From assembly GCA_963666505.2 (NCBI GenBank), contig CAXXXL010000002.1, positions 62,001 through 126,000 of the forward strand: DNA of 64,000 nucleotides, in the 5' to 3' direction. The notes under the pieces are model-generated. The model ran no database searches. It was not told where the DNA came from and saw only the letters and a list, made by a program, of their open reading frames with translations. Below, piece after piece: positions 1 through 8,159 of this stretch (position 1 is its first letter; each line of letters begins with the position of its first letter). A program made the position numbers and the translations under genes. This DNA comes from JABGQS01 sp963666505. Its GTDB lineage: Bacteria; Bacillota; Clostridia; Christensenellales; SZUA-584.

Positions 1-93
1 GTCGTATCCCTTTTTGACAAGTGCGCTTACAAGATAAGCAGTTTTATACGCTGCAATACCTCCCGATACGCCCACGACAACCGTCTTTGGCAT
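1..93 (-). CDS. coaBC: CoaBC (Dfp), N-terminal fragment
   Basis: Only the first 31 codons lie in the window; the gene runs off the left edge. CoaBC is the two-domain coenzyme A enzyme that joins cysteine to 4'-phosphopantothenate and then decarboxylates the product. The visible part is a first beta strand followed by GVSGGIAAYK (residues 8-17), the phosphate/FMN-binding loop that opens the flavoprotein (decarboxylase) domain. It starts two bases after the rpoZ stop, which is the usual Firmicute order gmk-rpoZ-coaBC. Because the C-terminal half is not seen, a flavoprotein-only version cannot be excluded. Confidence 0.8.
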   Translation of the reverse strand, partial: MPKTVVVGVSGGIAAYKTAYLVSALVKKGYD

Positions 94-95
94 AG

Positions 96-296
96 TTACA
101 CTTCTTCCGGCGTTATATACGTAATCCTGTCCTCATGTATTTCTATTGCAGCCTGTGAAACAGGGTTGGATTCCTGTTCGTCTGTTAGCGGCTGTGCGCC
201 GTCAACGAGCTGTCTTGCTCTTTTTGCAGATTCGACCACAAGGGTATACCTACAGTCTGCTTTGTCCTTTAATTCGCTTACTCCCGGATACATCAT
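96..296 (-). CDS. rpoZ: RNA polymerase omega subunit
   Basis: RpoZ is the small subunit that wraps the C-terminal tail of the beta' subunit and helps RNA polymerase assemble. The 66-residue length is normal for Firmicutes. The conserved stretch RYTLVVESAKRARQL (residues 16-30) is the helix that contacts beta', and it is followed by the family's NPVSQAAIEI segment. Two ATG codons stand in tandem at the start after AGGTGA; either could be used. It sits 5 bases after gmk and 2 bases before coaBC, so it is almost surely co-transcribed with both. Confidence 0.92.
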   Translation of the reverse strand: MMYPGVSELKDKADCRYTLVVESAKRARQLVDGAQPLTDEQESNPVSQAAIEIHEDRITYITPEEV

Positions 297-301
297 TTAT
301 A

Positions 302-904
302 TCACCTGTCCTTTAAAATTATTTCATCTTTATTGCGTGAAACTTTCAGTCTTTCTGCGCACAGAATGCACTCCACACTTTGCACAACGTCACTAACGTT
401 ATCGTTTACTATAACATAATCGTAGCGTTGTGCAAGTAAAGCTTCACTTTTTGCTTTGCCCAGCCTCGTCAATATCTGCTCTTCCGTATCTTTACCACGG
501 CTTCTTATGCGCTTCTCAAGCTCTTCCATAGAAGGCGGCAAAAGGAAAATATAAACACCTTCCGGAAACACCTGTTTTGCTTTCAGCGCTCCTTGTACGT
601 CTATTTCAAGAAGAACGTCTCTGCCTTCGTCAAGCTTTTGCGAGAATAGTTGTGTCGGCGTTCCGTAGTAGTTGCCGTATACGCAGGCGTGTTCCAGAAA
701 CTCGTCTCTTACCAGCATGTCTTTGAACTGCTGCTCTGAAATAAAGAAATAGCTTTTGCCTTCAACTTCGCCCTTTCTTGGAGCACGGGTAGTGCAGGAC
801 ACTGAAAGGTATATATCCTCGTGTCTTTTTAGCAGAGAATCGCATACTGTACCTTTTCCGGTGCCGGACGGCCCCGACAAAACAATAAGAAGACCTTTGC
901 TCAT
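302..904 (-). CDS. gmk: Guanylate kinase
   Basis: Guanylate kinase phosphorylates GMP (and dGMP) to the diphosphate with ATP, a required step to GTP. The 200-residue protein has the P-loop GPSGTGKGT (residues 11-19), the GMP-binding stretch SCTTRAPRKGEVEGKSYFF, and the lid and LID-proximal ILLPPSMEEL region. Length and motif order are typical. The gene follows remA by one base and precedes rpoZ by five, the standard yicC-remA-gmk-rpoZ-coaBC string of Clostridia and Bacilli. No separate promoter is visible, so it probably depends on the promoter before yicC. Confidence 0.95.
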   Translation of the reverse strand: MSKGLLIVLSGPSGTGKGTVCDSLLKRHEDIYLSVSCTTRAPRKGEVEGKSYFFISEQQFKDMLVRDEFLEHACVYGNYYGTPTQLFSQKLDEGRDVLLEIDVQGALKAKQVFPEGVYIFLLPPSMEELEKRIRSRGKDTEEQILTRLGKAKSEALLAQRYDYVIVNDNVSDVVQSVECILCAERLKVSRNKDEIILKDR

Positions 905-905
905 A

Positions 906-1166
906 TTACTCCTCAGTTTCTATTTCTTTATCCGACAGCCTGTTTGCAACTGTTTCCGGCTGTACAGCCGAGAGGATAACATGGTCGCTGTCGGTTATTA
1001 TTACTGCTCTTGTGCGTCTTCCGTATGTCGCATCGACAAGATTTCCTTTTTGACGCGCTTCCTGAATTATCCTTTTGATAGGAGCAGACTCCGGACTTAC
1101 AATAGTTATAAGCCTGTTGGCGGAAACGATATTTCCAAAACCTATGTTTATAAGCTTGATACTCAT
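906..1166 (-). CDS. remA: RemA-like DNA-binding regulator (DUF370)
   Basis: This 86-residue protein belongs to the RemA/YlzA (DUF370) family. In Bacillus subtilis RemA is a ring-forming DNA-binding protein that activates matrix and osmoprotection genes; its targets in Clostridia are mostly unknown. Family marks are the start MSIKLINIGFGN, the segment ANRLITIVSPESAPIKR, and GRRTRAVIITDSDHVILSA in the second half. It lies 14 bases after yicC and one base before gmk, a position very common in Firmicutes, which strengthens the call. The acidic tail (DKEIETEE) is ordinary. Confidence 0.9.
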   Translation of the reverse strand: MSIKLINIGFGNIVSANRLITIVSPESAPIKRIIQEARQKGNLVDATYGRRTRAVIITDSDHVILSAVQPETVANRLSDKEIETEE

Positions 1167-1180
1167 ATACCCTCCAAGAA

Positions 1181-2065
1181 TTATTCTATATTTTGAACTT
1201 GTTCTCTTATTTTCTCTACAGTGCTTTTGCCTTCTATTACGGCATTTGTTATATCCATATTGGAAGACTTAGAACCTATTGTGTTGAGTTCCCTGTTCAT
1301 CTCCTGGACAATAAAATCCAGCTTTCTGCCTGTTTCCCCTCCGTTTTTTGATATCTGCCCAAACTGTTTTATATGTGTGTCCAGCCGAACTATCTCTTCA
1401 GTTATATCGGCCTTATCAGCAATATAAGCTATCTCAGCATTAAATCTTGTTTCGTCGACTTCCGCACCTTCAAGAAGCTCGCTCAGCCTTAGTTTAAGCT
1501 TATCTCTGTATTCTTGAGTAATGTAATCTTTTTTTGTTTCTATGCTACTAAGAACATTCTTAAGCTGTACAAGGTATTCTTCTATGTTCTGCTTTAATTG
1601 TTCACCCTCTCGCTGTCTCATCTCGCTCAGCATGTCAAGAGCGTCTTTGAGCGCAGACTGCAGTATTGCCTGCAGAGTTTCTTCGTCTTGAGTTTCCTCC
1701 CGGACAGTTATTGCGTCAGGTATCCGTATGATATGCGAAAGAGTCAGGTCATCCTCCAGACCGCATTCTTCAGCAGCTGTTCTTGCGGAATCTACAAAAG
1801 ACTTTATAAGCCCAATATCCGCTTCTGCCTTTTTGCCGCCTATGTCCAGTGATGCGAAGTTTACGAAAACATCCACCCGGCCGCGTGAGAGCTGTGACTT
1901 AATCGTTTTTCGTATGCCTTCCTCTGCAAATCCAAGCGTTCTTGGCATCCTTATGTTTATATCAAGAAAGCGATGGTTAACTGCCTTTATTTCTATAGTT
2001 ATCTTTTTTCCGTCCGTCTCGGCTTCAGCTCTGCCAAAGCCTGTCATGCTTCGCAATATATTCAT
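1181..2065 (-). CDS. yicC: YicC-family endoribonuclease
   Basis: A 294-residue YicC/YloC-family protein; members are metal-dependent endoribonucleases implicated in small-RNA turnover. The N-terminal mark MTGFGRAE (residues 7-14) and the C-terminal block GRKLDFIVQEMNRE followed by NTIGSKS are both intact, and the length is normal. It is the first gene of the yicC-remA-gmk-rpoZ-coaBC run, just behind an extended -10 promoter. The start is uncertain: ATG at 2065 has a close GGATGG, but a TTG four codons in would give the more usual N terminus ahead of RSMTGFG. Confidence 0.9.
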   Translation of the reverse strand: MNILRSMTGFGRAEAETDGKKITIEIKAVNHRFLDINIRMPRTLGFAEEGIRKTIKSQLSRGRVDVFVNFASLDIGGKKAEADIGLIKSFVDSARTAAEECGLEDDLTLSHIIRIPDAITVREETQDEETLQAILQSALKDALDMLSEMRQREGEQLKQNIEEYLVQLKNVLSSIETKKDYITQEYRDKLKLRLSELLEGAEVDETRFNAEIAYIADKADITEEIVRLDTHIKQFGQISKNGGETGRKLDFIVQEMNRELNTIGSKSSNMDITNAVIEGKSTVEKIREQVQNIE

Positions 2066-2093
2066 CCATCCTTATATTTACTATTGGCTTAAT

Positions 2094-2102
2094 ATTATAT
2101 CA
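2094..2102 (-). promoter_or_regulatory. Extended -10 promoter for the yicC operon
   Basis: On the minus strand the sequence reads TGATATAAT, a perfect -10 hexamer with the TG extension. No good -35 is present at 17 bases, as expected for an extended -10 element. It lies 29 bases before the yicC start and right after the terminator of the upstream operon. Confidence 0.6.
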
Positions 2103-2113
2103 CAGTACTTTTG

Positions 2114-2159
2114 AAAAAATAAGCGTTTTGAGCAAAAAAATCTCATATACGCTTATTTT
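2114..2159 (-). terminator. Intrinsic terminator after the gat operon
   Basis: An 11 bp stem (AAAATAAGCGT against ACGCTTATTTT) closes a loop of about 22 bases. On the minus strand it is followed by a run of T. It lies 29 bases beyond the stop of the AIR-synthase-like gene and closes the galU-to-gatB transcription unit. The loop is long for an intrinsic terminator. Confidence 0.65.
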
Positions 2160-2187
2160 CTTCTGATTTCTCTTAATTGCTTTCCTT

Positions 2188-3159
2188 TTATATGGAAAAC
2201 AGCTCATCCGATGCCGGAGGAGCAAGTAATCTTGTGACTCCGCATTCTGTTACTGTGATGTCTGAGTCGGTAACTTTGCCGATTACAGCAGCGTTTATCC
2301 CTGCCTGTTCCAGCGCTTCGAGCATCTTTTTGCTGTCAGCCGCAGTGATAAGCATGCTTCCGCTGCCTATCAGCCTTTTTTCGTTTATACCAAGCGTTGT
2401 GCATATCTTCTTCGTAACTTCCGTATACGGAATGTCGTCACCGTAAAGCACACAGCCGGTGTTTGATGCAGTACAAAGCTCGTGAACAGCTCCGTATACG
2501 CCGCCTTCTGTTACATCGTGCATCGCCGTCGCTCCTGCGCCGGCTGCAATCATCCCATCTTTTATTACGCTGAGCATTCCTTTGAGCTTTTCAATATCAT
2601 CCATGTCTTTTTCAGTCAATACACTCTCAATCTCTTTGCTGTGTTCTGCTGCGATGATTACCGTACCTTCTATCCCTGCGTATTTCGTCATTATTATATC
2701 GTCGCCGGCATTGGCTCCGCCGCTGCTTATAAGCTTGTCTGTATCGACTCTTCCGATAACTGTTGTAGACAAAACGATCCTGGTCACAGCGTCGGTAATT
2801 TCGGTATGACCGCCTATTATGCTTATGCCAAGCTCGTCCGAAGTCTTGATGAGATCATCGACTACCTTAGTGATTTCTTCTATTGTTTTTTCCGGCGGAA
2901 CCAGCATCGTTGCAAGCATATACTTCGGCTTTGCCCCGGAAGAAGCTATATCGTTGCCCGAAACGTGTACAGCAAGAGAACCTATGCCGTCGCTTGCACC
3001 CGTTATCGGGTCTGTTGACATCACACAGGCTTCGCCGTTAAAGTCGATAGCAGCGCAGTCCTCACCCACGCCGGAGGTTAAAATAACGTCTTCTGCGGGA
3101 TGAAGCTTATCGAGCACTATCTTTTTTAGCTGCTCGTTTGTAAGCTTGCCTATTTTCAT
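2188..3159 (-). CDS. AIR-synthase-like (HypE/ThiL fold) protein
   Basis: A 323-residue member of the AIR synthase (PurM/ThiL/SelD/HypE) superfamily, which binds ATP at a dimer interface and activates a substrate by phosphorylation. The N-terminal glycine-rich VGEDCAAID (residues 31-39), the following MSTDPITGASDGIGSLA segment and the central GGHTEITD motif are present. HypE proteins end in a carbamoylated cysteine; this one ends in DELFSI with no terminal Cys, so a hydrogenase-maturation role is unlikely. It overlaps the end of gatB by four bases and is the last gene of its operon. The substrate is unknown. Confidence 0.8.
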   Translation of the reverse strand: MKIGKLTNEQLKKIVLDKLHPAEDVILTSGVGEDCAAIDFNGEACVMSTDPITGASDGIGSLAVHVSGNDIASSGAKPKYMLATMLVPPEKTIEEITKVVDDLIKTSDELGISIIGGHTEITDAVTRIVLSTTVIGRVDTDKLISSGGANAGDDIIMTKYAGIEGTVIIAAEHSKEIESVLTEKDMDDIEKLKGMLSVIKDGMIAAGAGATAMHDVTEGGVYGAVHELCTASNTGCVLYGDDIPYTEVTKKICTTLGINEKRLIGSGSMLITAADSKKMLEALEQAGINAAVIGKVTDSDITVTECGVTRLLAPPASDELFSI

Positions 3160-4586
3160 ACTTTATCCAGTTCCTCTTTTATGATCTCGTTGACTGTTTT
3201 CGGGTTAGCCTTGCCTTTGGTTGCTTTCATGACCTGTCCTACGAAAAACGCCATTGCCTTTTTATTACCGCCATTGTAGTCCGCAACAGGTTTAGGATTA
3301 TCTTTGACAACTGTCTTGATTATGCTTCTAAGCTCATCGGTGTCGTTTATCTGGACAAGGCCCTTCTTTTCTACAATCACTTCCGGGTCTTCGCCTGTTT
3401 TGAATACTTCCTCAAAAACTGTTTTGCCAACTGTTATGTTTATTTTACCGTCATCAATCATTTTTATCGTATCTGCCAGCTGTTTTGGTGTCACGCTCAT
3501 ATCTTCAGCAGAGATGCATTCGTCTTTGAGCAGACGCAGCAAGTCAGTCATTATGAAATTACTGGTCTTTTTAGGCTCATTATATATTGCTATGCAATTC
3601 TCAAAAAACTCAGCGGTATATCTCTCTGATGTTAGTATACCAGCATCGTATTCTGGCAGGCCCAGCTCTTCGATATATCTTTTTTTCTTTTCTTCCGGAA
3701 GCTCCGGCAGGCTTTTTCTGTAACCGTCTATCTGCTCATCTGTCAGTACGATAGGAACTAAATCCGGATCTGGGAAATAACGATAATCATGCGCTTCTTC
3801 CTTGCCACGCATAGCGTAGCTCTTGCCTTTAACATCGTCAAAGCGCCTAGTTTCCTGCGTAATAGTACCGCCGTCCATTATAACCGCTATCTGACGTTTG
3901 CTTTCAGCTTCTATTGCGCTGTATACGGCTGAAAAGCTGTTTAGGTTTTTCATCTCTGTGCGTGTGCCAAGCACAGCTGAGCCTTGTTCGCGAACAGATA
4001 CATTCACGTCACAGCGAAGCGAGCCTTCCTGCATCTTGCAGTCTGAGACACCTGTGTATTGTATAATGCTCTTTAGAGTTTCTAAAAACTCCTTAGCTTC
4101 GCCTGCACTGCGCAAGTCCGGTTCTGTTACGATCTCTATCAAAGGAACACCGCACCTGTTGTAGTCAACAGCAGTACCTGCTCCCGCCTCATGCAGCAGC
4201 TTTCCTGCGTCCTCTTCCATGTGTATCCTGGTAAGACGCACACGCTTTTTCTCGCCGCCCTCAAAGTAGTCCACATATCCGCCTGTGCAGATAGGAAGGT
4301 CGAACTGAGATATCTGGTACGCTTTAGGAAGGTCGGGATAATAATATCCTTTTCTGTCCATCTTCGAAAAGTTTGCTATTTCGCAATTTGTCGCAAGCCC
4401 TGCTTTTGCAGCGAACTCTACCACTTTCTCGTTAAGTACCGGAAGCACACCCGGCATACCTATACAAACCGGGCAGCAGTGGGTGTTCGGCTGTCCGCCG
4501 AATTCGTTTTTGCATCCGCAGAAGATCTTAGAATTTGTCGCAAGCTCTACATGGACTTCCAGTCCAATAACCGTTTCAAACTTCAT
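3156..4586 (-). CDS. gatB: Aspartyl/glutamyl-tRNA amidotransferase subunit B
   Basis: GatB binds misacylated Glu-tRNA(Gln) or Asp-tRNA(Asn), phosphorylates the acyl group, and receives ammonia from GatA. The 476-residue length is standard. It begins with the family mark GLEVHVEL (residues 8-15), followed by the zinc-ligand cysteines in FCGCKNEF and HCCPVC and by HMEEDAGK. The C-terminal GatB/YqeY helical domain ends the protein with GKANPKTVNEIIKEEL. The start codon overlaps the gatA stop by one base, and the gene is last of gatCAB. Presence of gatCAB implies an indirect route for Gln-tRNA and/or Asn-tRNA. Confidence 0.97.
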   Translation of the reverse strand: MKFETVIGLEVHVELATNSKIFCGCKNEFGGQPNTHCCPVCIGMPGVLPVLNEKVVEFAAKAGLATNCEIANFSKMDRKGYYYPDLPKAYQISQFDLPICTGGYVDYFEGGEKKRVRLTRIHMEEDAGKLLHEAGAGTAVDYNRCGVPLIEIVTEPDLRSAGEAKEFLETLKSIIQYTGVSDCKMQEGSLRCDVNVSVREQGSAVLGTRTEMKNLNSFSAVYSAIEAESKRQIAVIMDGGTITQETRRFDDVKGKSYAMRGKEEAHDYRYFPDPDLVPIVLTDEQIDGYRKSLPELPEEKKKRYIEELGLPEYDAGILTSERYTAEFFENCIAIYNEPKKTSNFIMTDLLRLLKDECISAEDMSVTPKQLADTIKMIDDGKINITVGKTVFEEVFKTGEDPEVIVEKKGLVQINDTDELRSIIKTVVKDNPKPVADYNGGNKKAMAFFVGQVMKATKGKANPKTVNEIIKEELDKV

Positions 4587-6055
4587 TAACTCTCACCCCC
4601 TGCATACGAAGGCTCGCCCATAGGCGGCGAAGCCTGTTCGAGCGCATATGCGGCTTTTAGCATCGTCTGCTCATCAAACGGCTTAGCAATAAGCTGGATG
4701 CCTATAGGAAGGCCGCCCGAGCTCATAGCGCAAGGTACAGACACAGCCGTAAGACCCGCTATGTTGACTGGCACTGTATAAATGTCTGTCAGATACATCT
4801 GCATCGGGTCACTTATATCGCCTGCTTTGAATGCCGGCGCAGGTGCTGTTGGTGACAGTATCAAGTCGTATTTGCTAAAAAGATCATCGAAATCTCTTTT
4901 TATGAGTGTTCTGACTTTCAAGGCTTTCATATAATATGCATCATAGTACCCGGAGCTTAGCACATAGTTACCCAGCATCATCCTGCGCTTTACTTCGTCG
5001 CCGAACCCCTGGTTTCTCGTTTGTATATAAAGATCTTTGATATCTTCGAACTTTTCTGCACGGAAACCGTATTTAACACCGTCATATCTTGAGAGGTTGG
5101 ATGTTGCTTCCGCTGACGATATTATATAGTATGCAGTAAGAGCATAATCGAATGTCGGAAGCTGTGTTTCCTCTACAACAGCACCCAGGCTTTCATACAT
5201 TTTCACTGCGGTTTCAAGCGCTTCTTTAACTTCTGAGGCAAGACCTTTGCCAAAGTATTCTTTGGGCAGGCCTATCTTCATACCTTTTACGCCGCCTTTA
5301 AGCCCTTGAGTAAAATCAGGCAGCTTCATATTTATGGAGGTAGTGTCTCTTTTGTCATGCCCGTATAGATAGTTCAGCGAAAGTGCGGCATCCTCTACCG
5401 TTCTGGTAAAGGGGCCTATCTGGTCAAGCGAAGACGCAAAAGCAACAAGGCCGTATCTTGATACTGCGCCGTAAGTGGGCTTTAAACCTACAACTCCGCA
5501 ATATGATGCCGGCTGTCTTATGCTGCCGCCGGTGTCTGAACCAAGCGCCAGCGGAGCCATCTTTGCAGAAACTGACGCCGCGCTGCCTCCGGAGGAGCCG
5601 CCAGGTACTCTTGATATGTCCCACGGGTTTTTTGTTGTCCTGAATGCGCTGTTTTCCGTCGAAGAGCCCATCGCGAACTCATCAAGGTTAGCTTTTGCAA
5701 GCGTTATCAGCCCCTTGCTTTTAAACCGCTCTATGACATGCGCATCGTAAGGCGGCACAAAGTTTTCAAGTATCCTTGAAGAACATGTGGTAGCTATGCC
5801 TTTTGTACAAATATTGTCCTTTATAACAGCTGGTATACCGTCGAGTATGCTCCTGTTCTCACCTTTACTACGGCGCTCGTCCGAAGCCTTTGCTTCACTG
5901 ATAGCCGTTTGGCCACAGACGGTATTTAGAGCCTCTATAACCGGGTCTTTTTCTTCTATTCTTTCAAGCAGCGACTGTGTAAGCTCTGAAGAGCTAAGCT
6001 CGCCCTTTTCAAGCGCATCAGCAGCCTGTTTCAATGTCAACTCGTATGCTTTCAA
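4586..6055 (-). CDS. gatA: Aspartyl/glutamyl-tRNA amidotransferase subunit A
   Basis: GatA is the amidase that releases ammonia from glutamine for GatB. The amidase-signature triad is complete: K79 in GIPAVIKDN, S154 in PGGSSGGSAA, and S178 in GSDTGGSIRQPA. These are the same residue numbers as in the Staphylococcus aureus enzyme. The 489-residue length is normal. It follows gatC by nine bases and overlaps gatB by one, so the three subunits are translated together. Nothing is unusual in the protein itself. Confidence 0.97.
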   Translation of the reverse strand: MKAYELTLKQAADALEKGELSSSELTQSLLERIEEKDPVIEALNTVCGQTAISEAKASDERRSKGENRSILDGIPAVIKDNICTKGIATTCSSRILENFVPPYDAHVIERFKSKGLITLAKANLDEFAMGSSTENSAFRTTKNPWDISRVPGGSSGGSAASVSAKMAPLALGSDTGGSIRQPASYCGVVGLKPTYGAVSRYGLVAFASSLDQIGPFTRTVEDAALSLNYLYGHDKRDTTSINMKLPDFTQGLKGGVKGMKIGLPKEYFGKGLASEVKEALETAVKMYESLGAVVEETQLPTFDYALTAYYIISSAEATSNLSRYDGVKYGFRAEKFEDIKDLYIQTRNQGFGDEVKRRMMLGNYVLSSGYYDAYYMKALKVRTLIKRDFDDLFSKYDLILSPTAPAPAFKAGDISDPMQMYLTDIYTVPVNIAGLTAVSVPCAMSSGGLPIGIQLIAKPFDEQTMLKAAYALEQASPPMGEPSYAGGES

Positions 6056-6064
6056 TTATTCACC

Positions 6065-6352
6065 TCATTCAACAACTTTAGGTACTATAAAACAGCCGTT
6101 CTCACGCTGCGGAGCGTTTGATGTCAACAGCTCATTATCCATGCTGGGTGTTATCTCGTCTTTACGAAGCACGTTCTCTATCCCCTGTATATGTGCCGTC
6201 GGCTCGACATTGTCAGTATCAAGCTCGCTCAGTTTCTGCGCCGCTTCGAGTATCTCCAGCAGGCTCTGACGGTGCATAACCTTTTCCTCTTCAGTAAGGC
6301 TTATTCTTGAAAGAGCAGCTATCTTTTCCACTTCACTTATCGGTACCTGCAT
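6065..6352 (-). CDS. gatC: Aspartyl/glutamyl-tRNA amidotransferase subunit C
   Basis: GatC is the 95-residue belt subunit that wraps around GatA and helps it assemble with GatB. The usual N-terminal pattern is present: VEKIAALSRISLTEEE (residues 8-23), then a long helix and a proline-containing strap with VEPTAH in the middle. It is the first gat gene, 13 bases after a lipoprotein gene and nine bases before gatA. A GGAG-type site precedes the ATG. Confidence 0.94.
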   Translation of the reverse strand: MQVPISEVEKIAALSRISLTEEEKVMHRQSLLEILEAAQKLSELDTDNVEPTAHIQGIENVLRKDEITPSMDNELLTSNAPQRENGCFIVPKVVE

Positions 6353-6365
6353 TAAAAAGTCTCCT

Positions 6366-8159
6366 TTATTGATTTAAATCATATTCGAACGCCGCAAAGA
6401 AGTTCTGCTGCGTGTCGCTTATCTCTTTTATAAAATATATTACACCCGGCTTGTCTGACACCACGAAGTCTGTAGAGGAGCACAGCGCTAATATTTCTTT
6501 TGTTTCTGTCACTATATCATATGCGTAGAATTCATACTGATAGTCATCAACGGCATTCTGTGCACTGGACGTCGTATAGAAGACCCTGCTTTGATTCTGG
6601 GAAAAATCAAAGTTCTCTATCTGGGTATCTTTTACAATGTAAGTTTCTACAAGCGTCCCTATATCACAGAGCTTTAGGTTGGTTGTCCTTTCTTCGCCTC
6701 CGGTAGAGTAGGACTCGAGGACAAGAATTGTCTTGCCGTCATCAGATATCTTAAAATCTACACCGGAGCAAACTTGCCTTCTTTCTTCGCCGATCTCGTA
6801 AATAACACCTTCCTCTGAAGCCGTCCTGTCTGCAAAGAATATCCTGCCCTTTGAAACCGCCATGCTGCCTGCTCCGCCCTGTTCTTCCTCTACTGTGAAG
6901 ATGCTGTAACCTTCCCCCGTGAATTCACATCCACGAAGCTGTATCGACCTATCGTCAGAGCCAGTCATAGCGTAAAGGACATCGCTCTCGTCAGACCATG
7001 CAAAGCAGTTTGTAAGGCTGCCAAAGCCTTCTTCGCCAAGGTTTATCGGCGATGAAGTATCAAAATCGTACACATAGAGTACACTGTTTTCTATGGATAC
7101 GTCAAGTATTGCAAGCTTTGTTCCGTCGTAGGAGAAAGCCGCTTCTTTTACGGAGAAGAATTCAGGCATATCAAGCTCTGTTATCCTGCCGTTAGTGTCT
7201 TTAATCCAAACTTTGTCTGAAAGAAGATAATCGTCTTGTTCCATTGACGGCTCTTCCGGCATATAGCTTCTTGCAAAAGCTATCCTGCCGTCTGCTGCGG
7301 TATCGAGGAATCTTCCGTTTTCTATGAACGCAGGTGTCTTTACCACTACGTCGTTTGCAAGTATTACGCTATAGTCGTCAAGGCTTACTCCGCTCTCGTT
7401 AATTTCGTAGTTTGGAAGAGTACTCTGCTTTAGGTAAACTACATATAGGCTCTTTGCAGGAAGTTCGCTTTCAAGTATAGGGCTACTTAGCTCAACAAAG
7501 TTTTTCGCCTCATTTTCGGTTGTAAACGGCTTGGATATTAGCAGTTTATTTGTAGTATCAGAGCAAAGCACAGGCGTCATATCTATGTTTTTCGGCCATG
7601 TGCCCTCCTGATGCTCTAAAAATGCGTCCGCTACACAATAGTAACTGCCCTGTGTTTCGGGTTCAGTCCTGCTGAGTGTTATAACAAGCTCGCCGTTGGC
7701 TTCATCTACTCTGAATTCTGCGCTGCTTAGAAGCTGAACGTACAGAACAAGAGTATCGTTCTGCGCCGGGTATTCCCTGAAAAGCCCTGCAACAAGACCT
7801 CCGAACTCCCATGAATCTTTCGGCTGATAGTCCCAGAAGCTTATATTAGACAGCGTTATCATAAGCCTTTCAGGACTCTCGAGCATAGACACTTCATATT
7901 CCGGCAGTTTCACAAGTTTGGATTCGGGATAGCCGTTTTCACGACTGCCGCTGAGCATTGAGATAGTTATAACTATACTGCCGTTTTGCTGCGCAATATC
8001 GATATCCTTTACGTTAATGTTTTCTGCAGCTTCAACAATACCGCCGGTAGCTGTCTGCGACGGCGTTGTTGTCTCGCTGCTCTGGTCGTCGATCCTGTTG
8101 CAGCCAGTCAGCAAAACGATAATTAAAAGTATGGTTACTATAAGCCTTACTGATTTCAT
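6366..8159 (-). CDS. Predicted lipoprotein with a beta-propeller-like region
   Basis: Function not recognised. The first 20 residues are a lipoprotein signal, with a hydrophobic core and lipobox LLTGC, placing lipidated Cys20 on the outer face of the membrane. A low-complexity Ser/Thr linker follows. Residues of about 50-170 resemble an AMIN-like beta domain, with alternating hydrophobic strands. The C-terminal half, from about residue 290 on, has repeated short strands ending in patterns such as FSYDGTKLAILDVS and FKISDDGKTILVLESY, like TolB/WD-type propeller blades. It sits between mtaD and gatC with 0 and 13 bases of spacing, so it is co-transcribed with cytosolic genes of unrelated role. 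Confidence 0.7.
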   Translation of the reverse strand: MKSVRLIVTILLIIVLLTGCNRIDDQSSETTTPSQTATGGIVEAAENINVKDIDIAQQNGSIVITISMLSGSRENGYPESKLVKLPEYEVSMLESPERLMITLSNISFWDYQPKDSWEFGGLVAGLFREYPAQNDTLVLYVQLLSSAEFRVDEANGELVITLSRTEPETQGSYYCVADAFLEHQEGTWPKNIDMTPVLCSDTTNKLLISKPFTTENEAKNFVELSSPILESELPAKSLYVVYLKQSTLPNYEINESGVSLDDYSVILANDVVVKTPAFIENGRFLDTAADGRIAFARSYMPEEPSMEQDDYLLSDKVWIKDTNGRITELDMPEFFSVKEAAFSYDGTKLAILDVSIENSVLYVYDFDTSSPINLGEEGFGSLTNCFAWSDESDVLYAMTGSDDRSIQLRGCEFTGEGYSIFTVEEEQGGAGSMAVSKGRIFFADRTASEEGVIYEIGEERRQVCSGVDFKISDDGKTILVLESYSTGGEERTTNLKLCDIGTLVETYIVKDTQIENFDFSQNQSRVFYTTSSAQNAVDDYQYEFYAYDIVTETKEILALCSSTDFVVSDKPGVIYFIKEISDTQQNFFAAFEYDLNQ

